Assembly (NCBI GenBank): GCA_046297395.1 | Contig: JBKCNM010000100.1 | Span: 1 to 21,818, forward strand | Length of the DNA: 21,818 bases | Direction: 5' to 3' | Source: JBEICQ01 sp046297395 | GTDB lineage: Bacteria; Bacteroidota; Bacteroidia; UBA4408 | Part shown: in pieces, positions 1 to 6,084 of the stretch | Numbering within the stretch: the stretch's first letter is position 1 | Layout: each line of letters opens with the position of its first letter | The notes under the pieces: model-generated | What the model saw: only the letters and a program-made list of their open reading frames with translations | What the model was told of the DNA's origin: nothing | The model's database searches: none | Translations under genes and position numbers: made by a program

Positions 1-677
1 GACTGAAACGAATGGGCTGTTCTTCTGAATTCCCAAAATGCGGCGTACAGGACCTCCGGATTGCCCGGATCCAAAATGAGCTCGGAGCAACCTGTGGTGT
101 TGTTCACAAACAAGATGCGGTTCCAGGTTTTACCCCCATCCTCTGTTTTATAAACCCCGCGGTCTTCGCTGTTTCCCCACAAGGCACCGAGTGCCCCCAC
201 ATAAACCACGGAGGAATTGCGCGGGTGAATCTGGATGGCCGCAATGCGGTCTGTTTTTTCAAGTCCTGATTTGGTCCAGTTTTTCCCACCATCGGTGGTT
301 TTATACATGCCATCTCCCACCGAGACGCTGTTTCTTGTCCATGTTTCTCCTGTGCCGGCCCAATAGGTATTGTCGGGATCTTGAGGATCTATGGCAAGTG
401 CACCTATGGATTGACAATGGGCGTCGAAAACAGGATTGAACTTCACGCCACCGTCCTGCGATTTCCAGATGCCCCCACCGGCAGCACCCACCAAAACAAT
501 GCGGGAATTTTTGGGATGCAGTTCAATGTCGGTAATGCGACCGCTCATGAGTGCAGGCCCGAGATGCCTGGCTTTTAAATCACCAAAGTAATCCCCTGCG
601 TTCAGGGTTTCCTGGGCATATCCGTATGCAGCAATGCACATGGGCAGCAAAAGCTGCAGCAAGGCCTTTCTGCACAT
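1..677 (-). CDS. BNR/Asp-box repeat (VPS10/sortilin-like) secreted protein, 5' part only
   Basis: About 225 codons stay open from the ATG at 677 to the left edge of the window, so the 3' part is missing. The start has a signal peptide (MCRKALLQLLLP... to about residue 22, AYGYAQ). It is followed by GPALMSGRITDIELHPKN and three Asp-box/BNR motifs (SQDGG, TTDGGKNW, TEDGGKTW), each in a beta-propeller blade, plus GTGETWTRNSVSVGDG. This pattern is typical of large (about 1,000 residue) Bacteroidota proteins annotated as glycosyl hydrolase or VPS10 domain-containing. Enzymatic activity is not proven for most of them, so a propeller-fold surface or periplasmic protein is the safest description. The ATG overlaps the TAA of the preceding gene by one base (TAATG), suggesting translational coupling. 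Alternatives are a sialidase-like or sortilin-like protein. Confidence 0.85.
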   Translation of the reverse strand, partial: MCRKALLQLLLPMCIAAYGYAQETLNAGDYFGDLKARHLGPALMSGRITDIELHPKNSRIVLVGAAGGGIWKSQDGGVKFNPVFDAHCQSIGALAIDPQDPDNTYWAGTGETWTRNSVSVGDGMYKTTDGGKNWTKSGLEKTDRIAAIQIHPRNSSVVYVGALGALWGNSEDRGVYKTEDGGKTWNRILFVNNTTGCSELILDPGNPEVLYAAFWEFRRTAHSFQ

Positions 678-1417
678 TATTTTTTGGGGAAATTAAATTT
701 GTTTTCATCCACCTGCACATTGGTCTCCACCTTTTCGAACTGAACGGTTTGAGAAGGACCATCTTTGATACCCGAAGCATTTGAAAAAGCCACCATCACA
801 CCGTTCACTTCCTGGTAATCGCTGTATTTCTCCTGGCTGAGCTTGCCTTTCATTTCACCGGAAGTCAATTCTGATTCCGACATCAGGATAACCTTGTTTT
901 CCTTGTCCAGGTAGTGGTATTCAATATTGGGTACTTCTTTTCCTTCTACAAGCATGGTTTTTTTCTCCAGCTTGATTTTGTAACAATCAGTGCCGTCTAC
1001 TTTCTCGGTGCCCATGAGTGATGCCTTGTAACCCAACTTTTTGTAATGCATCAATGCATTGGGAAACTCCGCCGCAGTGCGACGGGAATTTTCCGACTCC
1101 TCGGCAGATTCTTCCTCAGCAGCCATGGTCATAAAATTGGTACCCCAACTCTTCTGTCCGTCAAAGGCCCGCATGGTCATGGTATTTCCGTTGAAAGTAA
1201 TTTGTGTATAAGAGCGGCCATCTGCCATCATAACCACTTCCACGGGAATGTTTGTACCACCCTGGTTGAGATTGGTTTTTAAACGCATGTTTTTGATGCC
1301 ATCCCAGTTTTTTCCTCCCACCGCCTGCCGATAGGAATCGATGATTTCGTCTACACCCTGCGAATGCACGGCACCTGCAAAGGCAAGTGCAAAAAAGAAA
1401 AGAATGAGTTTTTTCAT
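677..1417 (-). CDS. Secreted LolA/LppX-like (outer-membrane lipoprotein-sorting-like) protein
   Basis: Encodes 246 residues with a clear signal peptide (MKKLILFFFALAFAGAVHSQ, cleavage near residue 19). The mature part begins VDEIIDSYRQAVGGKNWDGIKNMRLK, the usual opening of the Bacteroidota LolA-like proteins. It continues with alternating beta-strands (YTQITFNGNTMTMRAFDGQKSW, GTDCYKIKLEKK, EYHYLDKENKVILMSES, KYSDYQEVNGVMV) and ends in FNFPKK. Known relatives adopt the half-barrel LolA/LolB fold and bind lipids or lipoproteins. Genuine LolA activity is not established for this subgroup, so the function is inferred from fold only. A TAnnTTTG promoter lies 16 bases before the ATG. The TAA stop overlaps the ATG of the BNR-repeat gene, making a two-gene unit. 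Confidence 0.8.
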   Translation of the reverse strand: MKKLILFFFALAFAGAVHSQGVDEIIDSYRQAVGGKNWDGIKNMRLKTNLNQGGTNIPVEVVMMADGRSYTQITFNGNTMTMRAFDGQKSWGTNFMTMAAEEESAEESENSRRTAAEFPNALMHYKKLGYKASLMGTEKVDGTDCYKIKLEKKTMLVEGKEVPNIEYHYLDKENKVILMSESELTSGEMKGKLSQEKYSDYQEVNGVMVAFSNASGIKDGPSQTVQFEKVETNVQVDENKFNFPKK

Positions 1418-1433
1418 GGTTTTGTTTGTTTTT

Positions 1434-1450
1434 CAAATGTACAACATTTG
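1434..1450 (-). promoter_or_regulatory. Promoter element inside a 7-bp palindrome upstream of the LolA-like gene
   Basis: On the minus strand 1441-1434 reads TACATTTG, a perfect TAnnTTTG Bacteroidota -7 element, 16 bases before the ATG at 1417. The same bases form one arm of an inverted repeat, CAAATGT (1434-1440) and ACATTTG (1444-1450), with a 3-base spacer. The palindrome could be an operator, but it may simply arise from an imperfect TAnnTTTG on the opposite strand (AACATTTG, 1443-1450). No clear -33 TTTG was found at the expected distance. Confidence 0.6.
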
Positions 1451-1571
1451 ATTACCGCTTCATTTGTAAAAAATTGCTTTTTCAACTCGCTGCATAAACA
1501 CATCAAAGCAAGTTAATGACAAAGTACGAGGGAAGTTTGCTTTCGATTTGGTGAAATTTCAAATCATTGGT

Positions 1572-1579
1572 TACTTTTA
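1572..1579 (+). promoter_or_regulatory. Possible TAnnTTTG-type promoter of the lipoprotein-purS unit
   Basis: TACTTTTA matches TAnnTTTG at all but the last position. It lies 5 bases before the ATG at 1585, and a TTTG lies about 21 bases further upstream, near the usual -33 spacing. If this is the promoter, transcription would start at or next to the ATG and the mRNA would be almost leaderless. prfB has the same 5-base geometry. Confidence 0.4.
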
Positions 1580-1584
1580 CCGCT

Positions 1585-1809
1585 ATGAAACATCTGCTTG
1601 TTTTGGCTGCACTCACTACAGCCCTTTTTTCTGCCTCCTGCAACAAATGTGTTACCTGCAGTTATACTTTTAAATACAACGGCAAAGACTCCACCGTAAA
1701 CAGACCGGAAGTGTGCGGCAATCCCACAGAGATTACCAACGAGGAAAACACCGCCAAAGCAGCTTCTGCCCGCGCAGGTGCCTTGGATTATACCTGCACA
1801 AAAAAATAA
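1585..1809 (+). CDS. Small Cys-rich lipoprotein
   Basis: Encodes 74 residues, MKHLLVLAALTTALFSASC followed by NKCVTCSYTF. The hydrophobic segment ends in a lipobox-like SASC with the lipidated Cys at residue 19, so this is probably a lipoprotein of the cell envelope. The mature part begins with a C-x2-C-x2-C cluster and has two further cysteines (EVCGN, YTCTKK) that may form disulfides. Small lipoproteins with a KC.TC start are common in Bacteroidota, but I know no assigned function. The ATG at 1585 was chosen over an in-frame TTG at 1567 because it begins the signal peptide and lies just after the promoter-like element. purS follows after 7 bases, so the two are likely co-transcribed. Confidence 0.75.
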   Translation: MKHLLVLAALTTALFSASCNKCVTCSYTFKYNGKDSTVNRPEVCGNPTEITNEENTAKAASARAGALDYTCTKK

Positions 1810-1816
1810 GCCGGGC

Positions 1817-2068
1817 ATGTTGTTCACTGCCAGCATACAGGTAATGCCTCATGCCAATCTGCTCGATCCACAGGGAAAAGCGGTGGAAAAAGGATTGATA
1901 AACATGGGCATGCATGCTGTTTCAGCCGTGCGCGTAGGAAAAAACATTAGCCTGCAGATTGAAGCTGAAAATGCTGAAAAGGCCAAACAGATTGCCGAAA
2001 ATGCCTGTAAACAATTATTGGCCAACCCGGTGATGGAAAACTATACCCTGCATATCAGCCAACCCTGA
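1817..2068 (+). CDS. purS: Phosphoribosylformylglycinamidine synthase subunit PurS
   Basis: Encodes 83 residues, the normal size for PurS. The family signature is clear: LLDPQGKAVEKGL near the start, VSAVRVGKNISLQIEAEN in the middle and ANPVMENYTLHI at the end. PurS dimers bridge the PurL synthetase and the PurQ glutaminase in the ATP-dependent conversion of FGAR to FGAM in purine synthesis. The start at ATG 1817 gives the standard N-terminus (MLFTASIQVMP); an upstream TTG at 1778 would add residues encoded within the lipoprotein gene. Neither purL nor purQ is in the window, and the gene sits behind an unrelated lipoprotein gene. It ends 4 bases from the stop of convergent cpsB, leaving no room for a terminator between them. 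Confidence 0.9.
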   Translation: MLFTASIQVMPHANLLDPQGKAVEKGLINMGMHAVSAVRVGKNISLQIEAENAEKAKQIAENACKQLLANPVMENYTLHISQP

Positions 2069-2072
2069 TTGC

Positions 2073-2828
2073 TCAATCAATCAATTCCCTGTTTCTTATT
2101 TTCCCTGAAGCCATCAAACGGCTCAGCCGTGAATTTTTCAAGGCCTGTTTCATCAGTTCCAAATGGCCTGCATGGTGACAATCGGTTCCCAAAAAATCAA
2201 TCATCTCTGCATCAATCAACTTTTCTGCCACCTTTTGTGTCACAGGTGAATAATATCCGGTGAGAGAATTGATATTCAGTTGAAAAAGCACCCCTTTGTC
2301 TTTTAAATCCTGGTATTTTTTGAAACTATGATACCAAAAAGGATAACGCTCCGGATGCGCCAGTACGGGTTTGTAGCCGTTGGCCTGCATCAAAAAAATG
2401 GCATCGTTTAAATTGTCGGGGGCATTCAGGTAAGAAATCTCGAAAAGAAGGTATTTTTTTCCCAGCGTGAGCAAGGGCTCGTGTTCAATCTTGTGTAAAA
2501 AATCACTGTCAAGATAATATTCTGCAGCGGCATGCACCTTCACATTCATACCGGTTGGCACAATTGCTTGCTGCAGTTGTTCCAAACCCGACAAAATACC
2601 TTCGCGGGTATTTCGGTAATGATCCATCATGATGTGCGGGGTGGTAATAAAATAAAAATATCCCATTTCATGCAGGGAAGCAATCATGGCAAGTGAATCG
2701 GCCATGGTTTTTGCACCGTCATCAATCCCTGGAATCAGGTGAGAATGCATATCTATCCCAACGATACCAAAATCATTTAATAAAGCGATGTTTTCTTTCT
2801 TTTTAAATAAGTTGCTGAATATATTCAA
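2073..2828 (-). CDS. cpsB: CpsB/CapC (YwqE) family PHP-domain tyrosine phosphatase
   Basis: Encodes 251 residues, close to the usual 240-260. The PHP-type metal-binding motifs are intact: DMHSHLIPGIDDG (His28, His30), TTPHIM (His65), LAHPERY (His158) and GTDCHH (Asp216, His218). Family members are Mn-dependent phosphotyrosine phosphatases that act on bacterial tyrosine kinases regulating capsule or exopolysaccharide synthesis, which fits the two nucleotide-sugar genes upstream. The start is TTG at 2828: an in-frame TAA lies a few codons upstream, and the first ATG (residue 27) lies inside the first metal motif. This TTG overlaps the TGA (2827-2825) that would end the epimerase in its proper frame, so coupling is likely. 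It is the last gene of the prfB operon. Confidence 0.85.
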   Translation of the reverse strand: MNIFSNLFKKKENIALLNDFGIVGIDMHSHLIPGIDDGAKTMADSLAMIASLHEMGYFYFITTPHIMMDHYRNTREGILSGLEQLQQAIVPTGMNVKVHAAAEYYLDSDFLHKIEHEPLLTLGKKYLLFEISYLNAPDNLNDAIFLMQANGYKPVLAHPERYPFWYHSFKKYQDLKDKGVLFQLNINSLTGYYSPVTQKVAEKLIDAEMIDFLGTDCHHAGHLELMKQALKNSRLSRLMASGKIRNRELID

Positions 2829-3815
2829 GAGTAATAGGTTTTTTTAAACCATTCTACGGTGATTTCAAGCCCTTGTTTCACTTGTTTGGGGTGCATAGCC
2901 AATGAGTTCATTTGCCAAGCTGATATCTGCAAGCGAATCACGAATGTCTCCGCTGCGGGCTTCTCTGTATGTTGGCTTCACTGCCGATTGGGTTTTTTGG
3001 CGCAGGATCTCAAACAATTCATTGATGGTGATGCGTTCACCGCAAGCAATGTTTAATACCTTGCCAAAGGCCGCAGTATTTTGTGTGAACAGGGCGCGGA
3101 TATTTGCCTGAACAGCATTTTCCACAAAGGTAAAATCGCGGCTTTGTTCACCATCTCCGTTAATAAAAGCATTTTTTTCTCCTAAAAGGGCATCCATAAA
3201 CAAAGGAATGGCAGCAGCATATTCGCCCTGAGGATTTTGCCTTGGGCCAAAAATATTAAAGTACCTGAGGCCAATACAAGGCATGCCATAGGTGTGGGTA
3301 AACACATAGGCATACAACTCATTTACATATTTGGTAACCGCATAAGGTGAAAGAGGATTCCCGATGTTTTTTTCAACTTTGGGAAGCTCCTTGCTATCGC
3401 CGTATACCGATGATGAGCTTGCATAAACAAAACGCTTTACACCGGCATCGCGGGCAGCCATGAGCATGTTTAAAAACCCATTGATATTGGCTTGGTGTGT
3501 GGCCTGTGGATTCAACACCGAGCGGGGAACAGAACCCAGGGCCGCCTGGTGCAGCACATAATCTACGCCTTGGCATGCGCCGGCGCAATCTGCCGGATTG
3601 GTAATATCTCCCACTAGTAATTCCACCTTTCCCGGCACAAGAAAATCCTTGAGGTTCTCCCTGAATCCGGTAGAAAGGTTGTCGAGGATACTGATTTTTT
3701 TCGCCCCGTATTTACTCAGATATTCTACCAAGTTGGACCCGATAAAACCGGCTCCACCCGTAATCAAAAAATGATGCTGTCCGAAATCTTCTTCTACAAA
3801 TGACTGGCTATACAT
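2825..3815 (-). CDS. UDP-GlcNAc/GalNAc 4-epimerase-like SDR (WbpP/TviC type), C-terminus shifted by +1
   Basis: An extended short-chain dehydrogenase/reductase with the nucleotide-binding GGAGFIG (20-26), ASSSSVYG (132-139) and the catalytic pair Tyr158 and Lys162 (YAVTK). Segments such as ALGSVPRSV, LSPYAVTKYVNELYA and INGDGEQSRDF resemble WbpP/TviC, which interconvert UDP-GlcNAc and UDP-GalNAc or their uronic acids. Substrate is inferred. As written, the frame stops at 2865 after 316 residues with an atypical tail (APQTSETRA). Skipping one C of the CCCC run (2888-2891) restores a family-like tail, KQVKQGLEITVEWFKKTYYS, ending at TGA 2827-2825 for about 329 residues. This is a small indel, a sequencing error or true +1 slippage. 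rfbB ends 11 bases upstream. Confidence 0.85.
2888..2891 (-). other. CCC-C frameshift point near the 3' end of the epimerase gene
   Basis: The coding strand reads GCA CCC C AAA CAA GTG. Reading straight on gives a short, atypical tail. Moving one base forward on the CCC-C run gives a tail that fits the family and ends exactly at the cpsB start. CCC-C is a well-known +1-prone proline codon context, normally restrained by m1G37 in tRNA-Pro. A one-base insertion or sequencing error in the run explains the data equally well. Confidence 0.7.
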
Positions 3816-3826
3816 GCGCGCCTGTT

Positions 3827-4882
3827 TTATCTGTTTACATATTGTTTTTCGTAATACTGCCTATAAGCTCCTGAGGTTACATGAGCAAGCCAACCATTAT
3901 TGGACAAGTACCAATCTACGGTTTTTTCAAGACCCTCCTCAAACTGAAGGGAGGGTTTCCATCCCAGTTCATGCTGCAGCTTGGAGGCATCAATGGCGTA
4001 TCGCTGGTCATGTCCGGCACGGTCTTTCACATAACTCACCAGTTGAAATGATTCTCCCTCTGCCCTGCCCAAGCGTTTATCCATGATGCTGCAAAGAAGT
4101 TTAATCAGGTCGATGTTTTTCCATTCATTGTGCCCTCCGATATTGTAGGTCTCTCCGTTTTTCCCGGCATGAAAAATCACATCAATGGCACGGGCATGAT
4201 CTTCTACCCACAACCAGTCGCGCACATTGCTTCCACTGCCGTAAACAGGCAATGCCTGTTTGTTTTTGATGTTGTTGATGAACAATGGGATGAGCTTTTC
4301 CGGAAACTGATGTGAGCCGTAGTTGTTGGAACAATTGGAGAGCACAACAGGCAAGCCATAAGTATGGTGATAAGCCCTTACCAAATGATCTGATGAGGCT
4401 TTGGAAGCAGAGTATGGACTGCGGGGATCATAAGGAGTGGTTTCGGTAAACATGCCGGTTTCTCCTAATGAACCATACACCTCATCGGTGGAAACATGGT
4501 AAAACCTTTTGTTGGCAAAATCCTCTTTCCACGCTCTTCTGCAGGCATTAAGAAGCACCACGGTGCCCACAATATTGGTGCTGATAAAATCCATCGGACT
4601 CTCAATAGACCTATCCACATGCGATTCTGCTGCCAGATGTATCACGGCATCCGGCTTAAATTTTTCGAACACCTCTTGGATTTGTTTCTCATCGGTGATG
4701 TCTGCTTTCACAAAACGGTAATTGGGTTTGTCTTCCAAATCCACCACATTCATGAGGTTTCCCGCATAAGTGAGTTTGTCCAGATTCACTAGGAGGTAAT
4801 CGGGATACTTTTGGCAGATAAGTCTAGCTACATGCGAGCCAATAAACCCGGCTCCTCCGGTAATTAATACACTTTTTTTCAT
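3827..4882 (-). CDS. rfbB: dTDP-glucose 4,6-dehydratase
   Basis: Encodes 351 residues, the normal length. The NAD-binding motif GGAGFIGSHV (9-18), AAESHVDRSI, the active-site STDEVYG (131-137, with Thr132-Asp133-Glu134) and YSASK (Tyr157, Lys161) are all present, as are NNYGSHQFPEKLIP and GSNVRDWLWVEDHA. The enzyme converts dTDP-glucose to dTDP-4-keto-6-deoxyglucose, the branch point to dTDP-rhamnose and other deoxysugars of surface polysaccharides. The partners rfbA, rfbC and rfbD are not in the window. Its ATG overlaps the prfB stop as ATGA, so its translation is probably coupled to that of prfB. Confusion with UDP-GlcNAc dehydratases is unlikely given the Asp-Glu pair. Confidence 0.95.
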   Translation of the reverse strand: MKKSVLITGGAGFIGSHVARLICQKYPDYLLVNLDKLTYAGNLMNVVDLEDKPNYRFVKADITDEKQIQEVFEKFKPDAVIHLAAESHVDRSIESPMDFISTNIVGTVVLLNACRRAWKEDFANKRFYHVSTDEVYGSLGETGMFTETTPYDPRSPYSASKASSDHLVRAYHHTYGLPVVLSNCSNNYGSHQFPEKLIPLFINNIKNKQALPVYGSGSNVRDWLWVEDHARAIDVIFHAGKNGETYNIGGHNEWKNIDLIKLLCSIMDKRLGRAEGESFQLVSYVKDRAGHDQRYAIDASKLQHELGWKPSLQFEEGLEKTVDWYLSNNGWLAHVTSGAYRQYYEKQYVNR

Positions 4883-5983
4883 GATTGTTTTTCGTTTACG
4901 CTTCCGAATTCCATCAGGTAAGCCTTGATAAAATCGTCCAGGCCTCCATCAAGAACCGTCTGCACATCGGATGTCTCATGTCCGGTGCGCACATCTTTGA
5001 TTAATTTATAGGGATGCAGCACATAGTTGCGAATTTGCGATCCCCATTCGATTTTCTTTTTTGAACCTTCAATGGCATCAATGGTCTCTTGGCGTTTGCG
5101 CATTTCCAGCTCATACAATTGAGATTTTAGCAACTGCATGGCCTTTTCCTTGTTCTGTAACTGCGAGCGCGATTCCTGGTTTTTAATCACAATACCTGTG
5201 GGCTTGTGTACCAGACGCACTGCGGTTTCTACCTTGTTCACATTTTGTCCGCCTGCACCCCCTGAACGAAAGGTATCCCATTCAATATCGGCGGGATTGA
5301 TGGCAATCTCAATACTGTCGTCGATAAGTGGATAGGCATATACGGATGCAAAAGAGGTATGCCGTTTGGCATTGGCATCAAATGGTGAAATTCTCACCAG
5401 ACGATGCACACCGCTTTCCCCTTTCAGGTAGCCGTAAGCAAAGGGGCCTTCAAATTGCAGCGTCACTGATTTTACACCTGCCACATCTCCATCCTGCATG
5501 TCTTCTTCGGTGATTTTGTATCCGTTTTTCTCTCCCCACATGATGTACATACGCATTAGGATGGAGGCCCAGTCGCAGCTCTCGGTTCCACCTGCTCCGG
5601 CATTGATGGTGAGAATGGCACTCAGGCTGTCTTCCTTGCCACTGAGCATGTTTTTAAACTCAAGTTGCTCAAGCCGTTTCATGGCCTGTGCAAATTGTTC
5701 TTCTACATCCTTTTCGCCGGCATCCCCTGATTCAAAAAAAGCATACATGGCCAGCGCATCTTCCACAGCGCTGTGCACCTGTGCGAAAGCTTCTGTCCAT
5801 TGTTTTATTTCCCTGATTTTTTTCATCTGGCTCTCTGCTGCCTTAGCATCATTCCAGAAATCGGGAGCGAGGGTTTTCTCTTCTTCTTCTTCCAGTTGTC
5901 TGAGTCGCACCTCTAAGTTAAAGATGCCTCCTCAGCGCCTCTCTGCGGGCGCTCAAATCGTTAAGTTGTTCCTTGTTTATCAT
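4879..5983 (-). CDS. prfB: Peptide chain release factor 2, expressed by programmed +1 frameshift
   Basis: A 21-codon first ORF (ATG at 5983, MINKEQLNDLSARREALRRHL) ends in TAA 5920-5918. Skipping the U at 5920 continues as NLEVRLRQLEEE...PDFWND to the TGA at 4881-4879. The joined product has 367 residues, like other RF2 proteins. The stop-codon recognition motif SPF (about 199-201) and the GGQ catalytic motif (SGGAGGQNVNKVETAVR, Gln about 246) are intact and sit about six residues earlier than in E. coli RF2. RF2 releases finished proteins at UGA and UAA. An annotation starting at the GTG at 5910 would miss the first 24 residues. This is the first gene of an operon with rfbB, the epimerase and cpsB, and it has its own promoter. 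Confidence 0.95.
5917..5932 (-). promoter_or_regulatory. prfB frameshift signal: AGGAGG, 3-base spacer, CTT TAA C
   Basis: On the coding strand AGGAGG (5932-5927) is followed by CAT, then CTT (5923-5921), TAA (5920-5918) and C. This is the arrangement of the classical RF2 autoregulatory site: an internal Shine-Dalgarno-like hexamer three bases before CUU, with a stop codon in the next position. When RF2 is scarce, the ribosome slips from CUU to UUU and continues. The usual site has UGA, which only RF2 reads. Here the stop is UAA, which RF1 can also read. Confidence 0.92.
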
Positions 5984-5988
5984 ACTGC

Positions 5989-5996
5989 CAAAGATA
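5989..5996 (-). promoter_or_regulatory. TAnnTTTG promoter of the prfB operon
   Basis: The coding strand reads TATCTTTG, a perfect Bacteroidota -7 element, only 5 bases before the ATG at 5983. The expected transcription start would fall at or within a base or two of the ATG, so the mRNA is probably leaderless or nearly so. The terminator of the upstream gene ends about 10 bases away. Confidence 0.65.
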
Positions 5997-6006
5997 ATGG
6001 CAAAAT

Positions 6007-6037
6007 AAAAACCCCCGGCGATTTGCCGGGGGTTTTT
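6007..6037 (-). terminator. Rho-independent terminator after the giant adhesin gene
   Basis: An 8-bp GC stem, CCCCCGGC (6012-6019) and GCCGGGGG (6025-6032), with a 5-base loop, is extended by A5 (6007-6011) and T5 (6033-6037). Read on the minus strand it is followed by TTTTTATTTTG, so it should stop transcripts coming from the gene ending at 6085, just before the prfB promoter. It is symmetrical enough to work on the plus strand too. Confidence 0.9.
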
Positions 6038-6084
6038 TCCTTGGGTCGGCGGTTTTTACAAACCGGGCCGGTGTGCCTTATCTT

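Noticed and set aside
1564..1836. 90-codon minus-strand frame opposite the lipoprotein gene
   Set aside because: Lies opposite the better supported lipoprotein gene, which has a signal peptide and lipobox.
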